Shown here in pieces: positions 1-7,719 of a stretch of 64,000 bases of DNA. The notes beneath the pieces were generated by a model that did not search any database, was not told where the DNA came from, and saw only the letters and a list, made by a program, of their open reading frames with translations. The stretch comes from an uncultured Muribaculaceae bacterium (lineage in GTDB: Bacteria > Bacteroidota > Bacteroidia > Bacteroidales > Muribaculaceae). The translations under genes and the position numbers were made by a program. Positions within the stretch are counted from its first letter, which is position 1, and every line of letters starts with the position of its first letter. The stretch spans positions 39,286-103,285 of the forward strand of contig CAJUKD010000006.1 in assembly GCA_910587235.1 (NCBI GenBank), written 5' to 3'.

Positions 1-284
1 ATTGGCAGTTCGGACGCTACACACCCTACGGCGACGTGCGCCTGGGGCTGAGCACAAGCGGCGGTGGAGGAGTCTATTTTTCGCCGACTGTAGGCTACCG
101 TTTCAATTGGGGTCACAAGGCGAGTATCAATGTAGGTCTGGGCCTGACTCTTAAAAGCAAGAATATGGAAAGTTATGATTTCACCATTCTGCCCGACGGC
201 TCCGGATTGCTGACTCCGCTCGGCCGCAAGCATCTGGCAGAATGCCTGTTTGCCCTGCGCTTAGGAGTGGAATTCGGAAAATAG
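1..284 (+). CDS. C-terminal part of an outer-membrane beta-barrel protein (5' end outside window)
   Basis: An open frame enters from the left edge (first complete codon at 3) and stops at 284, so only about 93 C-terminal residues are visible. They show alternating polar and aromatic stretches (VYFSPTVGYRFNWG, ASINVGLGLTL) and a final strand, LFALRLGVEFGK, ending close to the C-terminus. This is the pattern of the last strands of a Bacteroidetes outer-membrane beta-barrel. A GTG at 36 could pose as a start, but the frame is open before it and the context is mid-barrel, so truncation by the window edge is more likely. The family cannot be named from this fragment. It converges on the leftward short-chain dehydrogenase that ends at 302. 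Confidence 0.6.
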   Translation, partial: WQFGRYTPYGDVRLGLSTSGGGGVYFSPTVGYRFNWGHKASINVGLGLTLKSKNMESYDFTILPDGSGLLTPLGRKHLAECLFALRLGVEFGK

Positions 285-301
285 ACATAGCACATGGCAG
301 T

Positions 302-1054
302 TCAGCCGTAGAAAATACGACCTGTGGCGTCGGAATCGAGCGCCGCACGGATGGCGCCGCGGGCACCTCGGGCGGGAGAGTGTATTATAGGTCTGAAGAA
401 TATGTCGGCCAGGCGGTCGACAAACGGATTACCCATTGTGATTATGCCTGAATCGACTATGCCCGGATCGGAGCAATTCACGCGTATGCCGCGCGGCGCA
501 AGCTCTCGCGCCAACGAACGCGCGAAGTCTGTAAGCATAAGCTTGCTGCGCCCGTAGGTCGTGAAACGCCCGTGATGCTCTATGGCGCGCTGCTGCCAGT
601 CGGCACGGCGTCGCACAATATGGCGCGTCATCGAGGTGGTGAACACCACAGCCGAACCTTCGTCCATAAGCGGCAACAGCAAGCGCGTGAGTAGAGCGGT
701 GGCCACGTAATTGGTCTGCGTTGCCGATTCAAAGCCGTCGGGAGTGATGCGTATTCCTCCGGGCATGGTGCCGGCGTTGTTGAATAGTACCGATATCTTT
801 ATGTCGTCGGCCTTGCAGGCATCGGCGAAAGCGCGCACCGAGGCGAGGCTCTCAAGGTCGAGCGTGCGGCAGGTCAGGCGCGTCTGACTGTCAATAATAC
901 GCCGAAGCTCACCGGCAAGCGCTTCGGCGCGCTCCGTGTTGCGGCAGGCGAGGCACACTTCGGGCACAGCGCGGCGCATCAGTTCCTCGACTATGGCGCG
1001 CCCTATTCCACCGGTGGCGCCGGTGACTATACATACCTTGTCAGGAGTATTCAT
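302..1054 (-). CDS. Short-chain dehydrogenase/reductase, last gene of the steroid-type operon
   Basis: 250-residue classical-type SDR with a Rossmann fold. Visible motifs are the cofactor loop GATGGIG (about residues 12-18), an Arg-Asn pair after beta-2 (CRN, which favours NADP(H)), the structural NNAG (about 92-95), a catalytic Ser in FTTSMT and the YGRSK active-site Tyr/Lys. The long insert between Ser and Tyr resembles the retinol-dehydrogenase/protochlorophyllide-reductase-like SDR branch, which acts on bulky hydrophobic substrates. Its ATG overlaps the stop of the upstream SDR (1051-1054), so the two are translationally coupled. Position behind a 5-alpha-reductase homologue and an OYE-type reductase suggests a hydroxysteroid or bile-acid dehydrogenase role. 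Substrate and stereochemistry cannot be read from sequence. Confidence 0.85.
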   Translation of the reverse strand: MNTPDKVCIVTGATGGIGRAIVEELMRRAVPEVCLACRNTERAEALAGELRRIIDSQTRLTCRTLDLESLASVRAFADACKADDIKISVLFNNAGTMPGGIRITPDGFESATQTNYVATALLTRLLLPLMDEGSAVVFTTSMTRHIVRRRADWQQRAIEHHGRFTTYGRSKLMLTDFARSLARELAPRGIRVNCSDPGIVDSGIITMGNPFVDRLADIFFRPIIHSPARGARGAIRAALDSDATGRIFYG

Positions 1055-1857
1055 TCAGGTACAGGTATCCTTATTGCTATCTGCCGCCGCACGGCTTCCG
1101 GAAGCAAGGCAACAAAAACTATCGAAATTCTGTTGAGCAGTCCGTTGACATACTGCGCTCGGCGGTGGAACATGCGGCGCAACGCACGGCGGACGAAAAG
1201 TCCGGGAGGCGCAAGCACGCCTATGCGGGTGGCGAAACGCAACCATCGTTCGGGAAGCCCGAAAAGCGAGGTGGCTATGCCTCCTGGACAAGCCACGGTC
1301 ACCGATACGCCGCTGTCTTTCATCTCTACGCGGTACGCCCTCGAAAAAGCCCGTATATATGCTTTGGTCGCACTGTAGAGAGCTATGCCGGGCATAGGCA
1401 TCCAGCATGACATCGACGACATGTTCAGTATATAGCCCCGCCCGGCATCAGCCATGCGGCGGCCTATCGCCACACAAAGCTCCGTGACGGCGCACATGTG
1501 CAAATCGATGTACATAGCACGTCGCCGTGGGGTTAAATCGTCAACACGCCTGAAATCGAATATGCCGGCATTGTTTACAAGTACCTCGGGAATTATACCC
1601 CGGCCGTCGAGAATCCGACATACATTATCTACGGCATCAGACAGGCTGAGATCGATGCAAGCCGTCAGTACCCTCACATCGCCGTATGCCGCCTCCAGAT
1701 CGCGCGCCGTGTCCTCGAGTTCAGCCTCCTGATTGCTGACAGCCACAATTGAATAGCCGCGGCGGGCAAGTTCGCGGGTAAATTCAAGACCTATGCCTGA
1801 CGATGCTCCGGTGATGACAGCCCATGGCTTTTCCGGCATATTTATGCCGGCATTCAT
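1051..1857 (-). CDS. Short-chain dehydrogenase/reductase, candidate hydroxysteroid dehydrogenase
   Basis: 268-residue SDR starting at the ATG at 1857, chosen because it overlaps the upstream stop codon (ATGA); an in-frame ATG further upstream would lie well inside the neighbouring gene. Motifs are GASSGIG (residues 17-23), NNAG (95-98), catalytic Ser148 in NMSSMS, and Tyr161/Lys165 in YSATK. The C-terminal ~70 residues are Arg-rich and hydrophobic, as in membrane-associated KAR/17-beta-HSD12-like SDRs. It sits between the OYE-type reductase and a second SDR with stop/start overlaps on both sides, so the three are co-translated. By analogy with Bacteroidales clusters that convert 3-oxo bile acids, a 3-hydroxysteroid dehydrogenase role is proposed. 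This is inference from context. Confidence 0.85.
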   Translation of the reverse strand: MNAGINMPEKPWAVITGASSGIGLEFTRELARRGYSIVAVSNQEAELEDTARDLEAAYGDVRVLTACIDLSLSDAVDNVCRILDGRGIIPEVLVNNAGIFDFRRVDDLTPRRRAMYIDLHMCAVTELCVAIGRRMADAGRGYILNMSSMSCWMPMPGIALYSATKAYIRAFSRAYRVEMKDSGVSVTVACPGGIATSLFGLPERWLRFATRIGVLAPPGLFVRRALRRMFHRRAQYVNGLLNRISIVFVALLPEAVRRQIAIRIPVPE

Positions 1858-3086
1858 CGGGCGCTGCGTTCCTTTATTTTCGCTATCTCGCATTTGAGCG
1901 AATCGGGAAGATTATTCTCGCAGTGGTGACATTTCATCTCAAGGGTGTACATGCGGCCTATGCAGTAGTTGACATGCTCGCAGCCGCTGTCCTCCAGTCC
2001 TTCCTCTTCCATACGGCGGACAAAATCGGGCATAGCCAGCAGCGAACGCGCCATCTGCACGGCATCGAAACCTTCGTCGAGCACACGTTCTATCGACAAG
2101 CGCTTCGAACATCCGCCCACATAAATCAGCGGCATCTTCAGCTCGCTGCGGAAACGGCGCGCCATATCCAGAAAATAACACTCCTCGTAGGGAACGGTCG
2201 GAATCATCATCTTGCCGAACATGCGCACACCCCAGCGCAACCACCATGTGTCCATATAATGCGTCAGCGTGCGTATAGGCATCTCGCCGCGCATGACATA
2301 CATCGGAGCTTTGCTAACGAAACCTCCGGAAAGAACCAGCGCATGCGCGCCGAGCTGTTCAAGCTCGCGGGCCACGGTCAGGCAATCGTCGGTCTGCATG
2401 CCGCCGCGGAAACCGTCGTTCATATTTGTCTTCACCACCACTCCCATGTCGGAACCGGCGGCACGCATCACCTCTTCGATACACAGACGCATGAAGCGCA
2501 TCCTGTTGTCGAGCGAACCGCCCCAACGGTCGCGGCGACGGTTGGTATACGGCGAAAGAAACTGGCTTATAAGGTAGCCATGGCCGGCATGGATTTCCAC
2601 ACAGTCGAAACCGGCGTCGCGGGCAGTCCGCACGGCGTCGCCGAACGAGCGGCTCATGGCCACAATCTCGTCGTCGGCCATGCGGCGCACGTTTGTAGGC
2701 GAATAGATATTGAATCGTCCCGAAGCTGAAATCGGCGTTTCACCTGCGGTCGATTTATGCGACATGTTTCCGCAATGTCCGAGCTGTATTGATGCCTTGG
2801 CTCCCTCGGCATGGATGGCGTCGGTAATGTCGCGCAAGGCAGGTACTATCTCCGGACGCATCCACAACTGACGTGGAAAAGAAAGGCCGTTCCGGGTTAC
2901 AGAAGAATAGGCAAGCGTTGTCATGCCTATGCCGCCGCGAGCGACGCTGACATGGTAATCCTTCAGTTCCTGCGAAGGCTTGTTGCCCGGGCACATGCCT
3001 TCGAACGCCGCAGAGCGTATGGTGCGGTTACGCAGTGTCACAGGACCGATCTGTACGGGAGTGAAAAGTTTCGATTTTTCGTACAT
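1854..3086 (-). CDS. Old-Yellow-Enzyme family NADH:flavin oxidoreductase (candidate enone/5-beta-type reductase)
   Basis: 410-residue single-domain FMN TIM-barrel enzyme of the OYE/2,4-dienoyl-CoA-reductase branch. The N-terminal KLFTPVQIGPVTLRNR is the typical opening strand. IQLGHCGN and EIHAGHGYLISQFLSP are FMN/substrate-binding segments, followed by NRRRDRWGGSLDNRMRF, the family hallmark. The C-terminus has clustered Cys (CEHVNYC, KCHHC) that could hold an Fe-S cluster, but the flavin/NADH domain of the larger BaiCD-type enzymes is absent. It lies 30 bp downstream of the 5-alpha-reductase homologue and overlaps the next SDR. Known relatives reduce enones, and in gut bacteria BaiCD/5BR-like members reduce 3-oxo-delta-4 bile acids. 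A 5-beta-reductase role is inferred, not shown. Confidence 0.88.
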   Translation of the reverse strand: MYEKSKLFTPVQIGPVTLRNRTIRSAAFEGMCPGNKPSQELKDYHVSVARGGIGMTTLAYSSVTRNGLSFPRQLWMRPEIVPALRDITDAIHAEGAKASIQLGHCGNMSHKSTAGETPISASGRFNIYSPTNVRRMADDEIVAMSRSFGDAVRTARDAGFDCVEIHAGHGYLISQFLSPYTNRRRDRWGGSLDNRMRFMRLCIEEVMRAAGSDMGVVVKTNMNDGFRGGMQTDDCLTVARELEQLGAHALVLSGGFVSKAPMYVMRGEMPIRTLTHYMDTWWLRWGVRMFGKMMIPTVPYEECYFLDMARRFRSELKMPLIYVGGCSKRLSIERVLDEGFDAVQMARSLLAMPDFVRRMEEEGLEDSGCEHVNYCIGRMYTLEMKCHHCENNLPDSLKCEIAKIKERSAR

Positions 3087-3116
3087 TACAGTATATCTTT
3101 CAGTTATGTGTTAATT

Positions 3117-3890
3117 CTAATATATGAAAGGTATGATGCGCTTGCGGCCGAGCGAGGTGAATTCCTCACCGAACTCTCGGGCATAACGGTCGCGCAACTT
3201 GCCAGCACGAGGTGCCAGATTGGCGAAAGTCCACAAAGCGAATACCGCTCCGGAAGCCGACCATGTAAGTATGGCAAAGCCCGTCCATTCGACAAATTCT
3301 CCGAAATAATTGGCCGACGAAACATAGCGGAACATGCCTCCGCGCGGAATGTAATGGCGCCTGTCGCCCGGACGGCGCAGATGACGGATTATATAGTCGC
3401 TGTGGACATTGACAATCCATCCGGCAAAAAATATCACAGTTCCTGCCATAAACTGCGGCGACCATAGCCAGGACATAGGATAGCGTCCTTCCGGACTTAT
3501 ATAGAATATCCATCCGCCTTGCATAAGGGCATTAAGTACATTAAATGTTACGCCCATGGCGATAATGGAAAGAGGCATACGCCCGCGGCTGCGTATAAGC
3601 AGCGGAAAAATGAAAGAACGCTGGAAATAATGGAATTCAAACAACAGGAACATCACCAGCGGCGCTGCTTCGAAACGCCGGCCGGAATGCCACCAAAGCA
3701 AAGCCATGGCTATAAATACAGGAGCTTCCATAAGTACCCAGCCAAGACGGTTGTCGACCGTCGGACCCCATCGTCGGGTGTACGAAACGCCGTAACCTGC
3801 CTCCACATAATGAAGGGTTATGAACACCACAACAGCCGTGACGGCCATCACGGCAAGAAAAATATCGAAGTTGACTGCGTCAGGAAACAT
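3117..3890 (-). CDS. 3-oxo-5-alpha-steroid 4-dehydrogenase (SRD5A) family membrane reductase
   Basis: 257-residue polytopic membrane protein starting at the ATG at 3890, 18 nt after a -7 box; an upstream in-frame TTG would overlap that box. It carries the steroid 5-alpha-reductase signature: Glu55 in LMEAPVF and Tyr88 in FEFHYFQRSF match the catalytic Glu/Tyr pair of SRD5A enzymes. The NADPH-binding C-terminal half has NVHSDYIIRHLRRPG (161-175), YIPRGGMFRYVSSANYFGE, EWTGFAILTWS and a final RIIPFIY. The family reduces the delta-4 double bond of 3-oxo-steroids to the 5-alpha (allo) form. It is first in a four-gene operon with an OYE-type reductase and two SDRs, which makes bile-acid or steroid A-ring remodelling the leading hypothesis. 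Other lipid enones remain possible. Confidence 0.9.
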   Translation of the reverse strand: MFPDAVNFDIFLAVMAVTAVVVFITLHYVEAGYGVSYTRRWGPTVDNRLGWVLMEAPVFIAMALLWWHSGRRFEAAPLVMFLLFEFHYFQRSFIFPLLIRSRGRMPLSIIAMGVTFNVLNALMQGGWIFYISPEGRYPMSWLWSPQFMAGTVIFFAGWIVNVHSDYIIRHLRRPGDRRHYIPRGGMFRYVSSANYFGEFVEWTGFAILTWSASGAVFALWTFANLAPRAGKLRDRYAREFGEEFTSLGRKRIIPFIY

Positions 3891-3908
3891 GATAATGTGA
3901 TTTACATG

Positions 3909-3916
3909 CAAAGATA
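3909..3916 (-). promoter_or_regulatory. -7 promoter box for the steroid-type operon
   Basis: TATCTTTG on the minus strand fits the Bacteroidetes sigma-ABfr -7 consensus TAnnTTTG. It ends 18 nt before the proposed ATG at 3890. No convincing -33 TTTG is seen at the usual spacing. Confidence 0.55.
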
Positions 3917-3993
3917 ATTAATTCCAACAAAAAGATATAAAGTATAAAACATACCGCTTTGGCCAAAAGCACCTAATGATAGCTTTTTTTTCG

Positions 3994-4001
3994 TAACTTT
4001 G
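3994..4001 (+). promoter_or_regulatory. -7 promoter box for the porin gene
   Basis: TAACTTTG, a perfect TAnnTTTG match, lies 17 nt before the ATG at 4019. It stands back-to-back with the steroid-operon promoter in a 128-bp divergent intergenic region, so both could respond to one regulator. Confidence 0.65.
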
Positions 4002-4018
4002 CCACAAAAGAACGAAAC

Positions 4019-5047
4019 ATGTCCGACATACGACAACACATAACAGCATTAATGGCAGCTGCGGCAATCAGCATGCTGCCGGCCGCAGCCGCCGAAAACA
4101 GCAATTCAGGCACAGAAGAAAAAAAAGTTGACTATATGCCGGAAATACACGGTGTTCTCCGCGCCCGGTGGGAAATAGACACGCAACACGGCGACCAACG
4201 ATTCCAGATACGAAACGCACGTGTAAACGTCAGCGGCAACGTAGCTCCGACCATAGGTTATTACATACAGACCGACTTCTGCGACGCCGGAACCATCAAA
4301 ATTCTCGACGCATACGCACGTGTGGGAATATTAAAAGGACTGGATCTGCGCGCCGGACAATTCCGAATGCCTTTCGGTGTCGAAACATTCCGCTCGCCGA
4401 CAAACTATTTTTTCAGCAATCGCTCGTTCATGGGTAAACAGGTGATGAACTACCGCGCTGTAGGTGCACGGATCGCATATACACTGCCCGTCAGCCTGCC
4501 ACTGACAATCGAAGCCGGCGCTTTCAACCCCGGTGCAATAAGTTCGCACACACCGTGGAACCGCACTGTGGCATACGCCGCAAAAGCTACGATGACTTTA
4601 CCGGCTACAGGCATTATCACCTCCGTGTCGTACGCATCGCTACGGCCTGAAAAACTGCGGGCCAATCTTATCGACGCTTTTATGGGATGGAAAAACGACA
4701 GCTGGTTTATGGCCGCCGAATACATGTTCGAAAACTACTGCGGAGGAAATATACGCAGCGCACACTCCTACATGGCCATGGCTGACTGGCACATGCCACT
4801 GAAACGCTCGGTGTTCAATCAGTTCTCTGTTCAGGGACGTTTCGACGGAATGGCCCGTCACACTGCTTTACGCAGTTCCGAGGAAGGACTGACCGACGCC
4901 AACCGCCTGACAGCAGGTGTCACACTCACTTACATCTACAAAATTTTTCGCGCCGATTTGCGCCTTAACTACGAACACTATCTGAACAATCGCGGAACAG
5001 AGCCTGCCCGCAATCTTATGTCGGCTGAAATAGTAGTGAAATTCTGA
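4019..5047 (+). CDS. Phosphate-selective porin O/P-like outer-membrane porin
   Basis: 342 residues with an N-terminal signal peptide (hydrophobic ALMAAAAISMLPAAAA, cleavage near residue 25). The remainder is beta-barrel-like and ends in MSAEIVVKF with a terminal Phe, as in outer-membrane proteins. Segments such as RFQIRNARVNVSGNVAPT, GYYIQTDFCDAG and LRAGQFRMPFGVE are typical of the OprO/OprP family as found in Bacteroidales, where the substrate is often unknown and need not be phosphate. It is transcribed divergently from the steroid-type operon and ends 3 bp before the convergent WYL regulator. A role in passing the operon's substrate across the outer membrane is possible, but the only evidence is position. 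Confidence 0.85.
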   Translation: MSDIRQHITALMAAAAISMLPAAAAENSNSGTEEKKVDYMPEIHGVLRARWEIDTQHGDQRFQIRNARVNVSGNVAPTIGYYIQTDFCDAGTIKILDAYARVGILKGLDLRAGQFRMPFGVETFRSPTNYFFSNRSFMGKQVMNYRAVGARIAYTLPVSLPLTIEAGAFNPGAISSHTPWNRTVAYAAKATMTLPATGIITSVSYASLRPEKLRANLIDAFMGWKNDSWFMAAEYMFENYCGGNIRSAHSYMAMADWHMPLKRSVFNQFSVQGRFDGMARHTALRSSEEGLTDANRLTAGVTLTYIYKIFRADLRLNYEHYLNNRGTEPARNLMSAEIVVKF

Positions 5048-5050
5048 TTG

Positions 5051-5956
5051 TCAGTCTTTTTTATACAGTGCCAGAGCTTCGCTGAGTTCAGTGCGCATCA
5101 TCGCACGCAATTCCGGCGGTTCGAGTACTTCCACTCTTGCTCCGTGACTTAGAAGTTCCTCCACAAAATCGGGGCTTATACGCATACGGTAGTAAAAGAT
5201 CGAATAACTGTCATGAACAACTTCTTCCTGAGAACGATGCAAAGGGAGAGCCCTGAAATATTTAGCCTGCCGGGGATCGGTGCGCAAAGCTATACGCTTG
5301 GCTTCGTTATTGGTGAATACAATACCGAATGAATCCCGGAAATAACTTTCAGGATCGAACGACGGATCATCGTCGAACACATCAGGCAGCAGAAGGACGT
5401 CCGACATACGGTCAAGCGCATATGTCTTTATCTTTTTCTGTTCCCTATGCAGACCGGTGACATACCAGCGCTGACGGAAAATCTTAAGAAAATACGGCTC
5501 AACCACCACCCCGCGCGACGGAATGCTTCGGTAATAAGGATGATAAGTGAAGCATAGCGGATGATGTTCCCTCAAAGCTTCGATGACAGTCGACAGATGT
5601 TCGCGGGCCGACGGCACATCCTCAACAAACACCCTGTCGGCCACAGCACATGCCGAGCCTACGACCTCACTCATTGCAGCCGAGTTTAGCAGCCAGTCAG
5701 TAAGACCTTCGGAATTTGCACTTCCGTCGGTACGGATAAAATAATCGTATGTGCGCGCATCGAAGTCGATCTCTATATTGAAAAGTTCAGCAATAGCCTG
5801 TCGATAATTATAGAATGTACGTCGCGCCAACGTCATGCCCCCTTCCGAAAAAGGAGAACGGCGCCAGCATTCGTCGAGTTCACGACGTGATATACGGCCA
5901 TAACGGCGGATAGTATCGACAAGCCAGATATAGCGTTTGAACAGGTCTTTTGCCAT
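5051..5956 (-). CDS. WYL-domain transcriptional regulator
   Basis: 301 residues starting at the ATG at 5956 (MAKDLFKRYIWLVDTI, a start common in Bacteroidales WYL proteins); an alternative start seven codons upstream is less likely. The N-terminal ~90 residues look like a winged-helix DNA-binding region (SRRELDECWRRSPF, ARRTFYNYRQAIAELF). The central-to-C-terminal part holds the WYL domain (YHPYYRSIPSRGVVVEPYFL, RQRWYVTGLHRE) followed by a WCX-like end. WYL proteins sense small ligands or nucleic acids and often control neighbouring genes. The target is unknown; the porin and the steroid-type operon are the nearest candidates. Confidence 0.88.
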   Translation of the reverse strand: MAKDLFKRYIWLVDTIRRYGRISRRELDECWRRSPFSEGGMTLARRTFYNYRQAIAELFNIEIDFDARTYDYFIRTDGSANSEGLTDWLLNSAAMSEVVGSACAVADRVFVEDVPSAREHLSTVIEALREHHPLCFTYHPYYRSIPSRGVVVEPYFLKIFRQRWYVTGLHREQKKIKTYALDRMSDVLLLPDVFDDDPSFDPESYFRDSFGIVFTNNEAKRIALRTDPRQAKYFRALPLHRSQEEVVHDSYSIFYYRMRISPDFVEELLSHGARVEVLEPPELRAMMRTELSEALALYKKD

Positions 5957-5974
5957 CGGAAAATTATTTATACG

Positions 5975-5982
5975 CAAATATA
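5975..5982 (-). promoter_or_regulatory. -7 promoter box for the WYL regulator
   Basis: TATATTTG on the minus strand matches TAnnTTTG and ends 18 nt before the ATG at 5956. Confidence 0.55.
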
Positions 5983-6045
5983 TGAAAGTATGGGACGATA
6001 AGCCGCTCCTTGATGCAAATAAACGTTAAAATACATTTGTCACAT

Positions 6046-6075
6046 TTTGAAATTAATAAATTTACGCTACCTTTG
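6046..6075 (+). promoter_or_regulatory. Promoter of tRNA-Ala
   Basis: TTTG at 6046-6049 and TACCTTTG at 6068-6075 form a Bacteroidetes -33/-7 pair with an 18-bp spacer (usual 19-21), 20 nt before the tRNA. Confidence 0.65.
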
Positions 6076-6095
6076 CATCGCAAAAACGCCATAAC

Positions 6096-6169
6096 GGGGT
6101 ATTAGCTCATCTGGCTAGAGCGCGACACTGGCAGTGTCGAGGTGAGCGGTTCGAGTCCGCTATACTCCA
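6096..6169 (+). tRNA. tRNA-Ala (GGC)
   Basis: 74-nt cloverleaf: acceptor GGGGTAT pairs with ATACTCC (6162-6168), including the G3-U70 wobble that identifies alanine tRNAs. The D-arm is AGCTCATCTGGCTAGAGC. The anticodon stem is CGACA/TGTCG with loop CTGGCAG, giving anticodon GGC. The T-arm is GCGGTTCGAGTCCGC. Discriminator A73 is at 6169 and CCA is not encoded. It has its own promoter upstream and a hairpin terminator just downstream. Confidence 0.95.
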
Positions 6170-6175
6170 CAGTTG

Positions 6176-6207
6176 AAAAAAGCTTCCGACAATCGTCGGA
6201 GGCTTTT
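6176..6207 (+). terminator. Rho-independent terminator of tRNA-Ala
   Basis: GCTTCCGAC and GTCGGAGGC form a 9-bp stem (one G-U pair) around AATC. An A-run precedes the stem and six T follow it, so it may work in both directions. Confidence 0.85.
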
Positions 6208-6209
6208 TT

Positions 6210-7131
6210 CATATTACCCGATTCTTAATTTTATACACAATTATAAACACATTTACATGTTAAATATCAGGTAGTTATAAAGCTTATAAACATAGTGTAT
6301 ATAATTAATAAGCAAGCCATCTATTACATTTTTCAAATGATAATCTCTAATAATACAATTATTTTCAGGCAATATCGACGGCAACAGCCATAAACTGACA
6401 AATATCTTGATCGTACTCTTTCATCTAAATACAAATATCAACAATTGTAATGTTGAGGACACCGAGATCCACGGTCACGGATTTGACAACAGTCGTCAGA
6501 ATCGCTGTATCAACATAGATTTAAACACTATATATATTTGATTATAAGATATATTACACAGTTATCAACACTATGTAAATAACCGCAGAGTGTTGGTTTT
6601 CCATATTCCTGTTACTGATTCTCATTTTTTTCTTCGTTTTTTACTTATCCACATTCTTATCTTGCTTTAATTCTTTAATATAAATTTTTTATTTAAAAAT
6701 AAAGAGTTTCTGTATGAAGTATAATGGATGTTGATAATAGCAGTAACTTTTTGAGCATTCACTTGCATTTCTGCGTTATTGTATTCTATTGTCAGGTAAT
6801 CAACTTGCTTTGAACATTTAAATATCTAACAGCCAGTATGAAATTCATGTTATCTACATTATGTTTATAACTGCTGATGACGAAAACTTTTACAAAAAAG
6901 ATTGTTCATAAACCTGCTTTTTAAGTGTTCAAAATACGGTGATAAATGGATATGCCTGTTTTTTTGAGAGAAGAAAATATTGTATATGCCGGGCATCATC
7001 TTTATTTTCCAAATTTATTTATTGAAAGTTGTAGGAATAATATCGACAGTTTATCAACCGGTTTTCTACAATAATTGTTGATAATACTTACAGGCATTGA
7101 TTTAATATATTCCGTATGATTTAGTAGACCG
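6210..7131. other. Candidate chromosome replication origin (oriC) with DnaA-box cluster
   Basis: A gene-free, very AT-rich stretch with no credible ORF on either strand. It contains two perfect DnaA boxes (TTATACACA 6231-6239, TTATCCACA 6645-6653) and many one-mismatch relatives: TTATAAACA at 6241 and 6284; TTATCAACA at 6562 and, on the minus strand, at 6729-6737 and 7076-7084; TTATCTACA at 6850; minus-strand TTATAAACA at 6862-6870; minus-strand TTATGAACA at 6903-6911; TTATCAACC at 7051. The block at 6667-6702 is almost pure A/T and could be the unwinding element. Plus-strand composition seems C/A-rich to the left and G/T-rich to the right, and nearby genes mostly point outward. Assignment as oriC is inference. 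Confidence 0.7.
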
Positions 7132-7241
7132 TTTAATGATAATGATTGTAGGGACGTGCCGTGGCATGTTACTCTTAGATACTTTCACTCGACAATATCC
7201 AAATAAATTTGGCTTTGCCCTCGACTTATTCGTATATTTGC
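7132..7241 (+). repeat. Promoter-carrying repeat, short copy (single REP)
   Basis: Matches the reverse complement of 16728-16905 at both ends: TTTAATGATAATGATTGTAG at the left, and the block from TCCAAATAAATTTGGCTTTG through the -7 box at the right. The middle carries one REP-like near-palindrome (7146-7169, GACGTGCCGTGGCATGT), where the other copy has two inverted ones. It lies between the candidate oriC and mscL and supplies the mscL promoter. Confidence 0.8.
7208..7240 (+). promoter_or_regulatory. Promoter of mscL
   Basis: TTTG at 7208-7211 and TATATTTG at 7233-7240 are 21 bp apart, an ideal Bacteroidetes promoter, leaving a leader of about 30 nt before the ATG at 7277. The promoter lies inside the repeated element shared with 16728-16905. 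Confidence 0.75.
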
Positions 7242-7276
7242 AAATCATCAACTATTATAATATTCAGTAATTCACT

Positions 7277-7702
7277 ATGAAAAAATTCTTACAGGAGTTC
7301 AAAGAATTTGCCATGCGTGGCAACGTTATCGACATGGCTGTCGGTGTTATCATCGGCGCCGCTTTCGGCAAAATTGTGACGTCGCTGGTAAATGATGTGC
7401 TTATGCCGGCTATCGGCATGCTCACCGGCGGAATCAATTTCTCCGACTACAAGTGGATTATTCAAAAAGGTGTTCAGGAAGGAAGCGAGATCATAACTCC
7501 TGAAGTAGCTATTACGTGGGGTGCATTCGTGCAGACAATTATTGATTTTATAATCATAGCATTCTGCATATTCATTGCTATTAAAGCCATGAACAGGTTG
7601 AAACGCGAACCGGAACCCGTCAAGGAAGAACCGGCAGCTCCCGCAGCACCTTCTGAAGTAGAATTACTGACAGAAATCCGCGATCTTCTCAAGAAAGACT
7701 GA
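7277..7702 (+). CDS. mscL: Large-conductance mechanosensitive channel MscL
   Basis: 141 residues, normal for the family. The N-terminal amphipathic helix [15 protein letters not shown] leads into TM1 ([20 protein letters not shown]), which carries the gating-ring pattern. A periplasmic loop ([13 protein letters not shown]) precedes TM2 ([19 protein letters not shown]), and the C-terminal cytoplasmic helix ([14 protein letters not shown]) forms the pentameric bundle. The Pro/Ala/Glu linker ([15 protein letters not shown]) is somewhat long. It releases solutes on hypo-osmotic shock in the inner membrane. Shikimate kinase follows 17 nt later, so the two may be co-transcribed. Confidence 0.96.
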   Translation: MKKFLQEFKEFAMRGNVIDMAVGVIIGAAFGKIVTSLVNDVLMPAIGMLTGGINFSDYKWIIQKGVQEGSEIITPEVAITWGAFVQTIIDFIIIAFCIFIAIKAMNRLKREPEPVKEEPAAPAAPSEVELLTEIRDLLKKD

Positions 7703-7719
7703 AAATACTCTCTCAGTAC

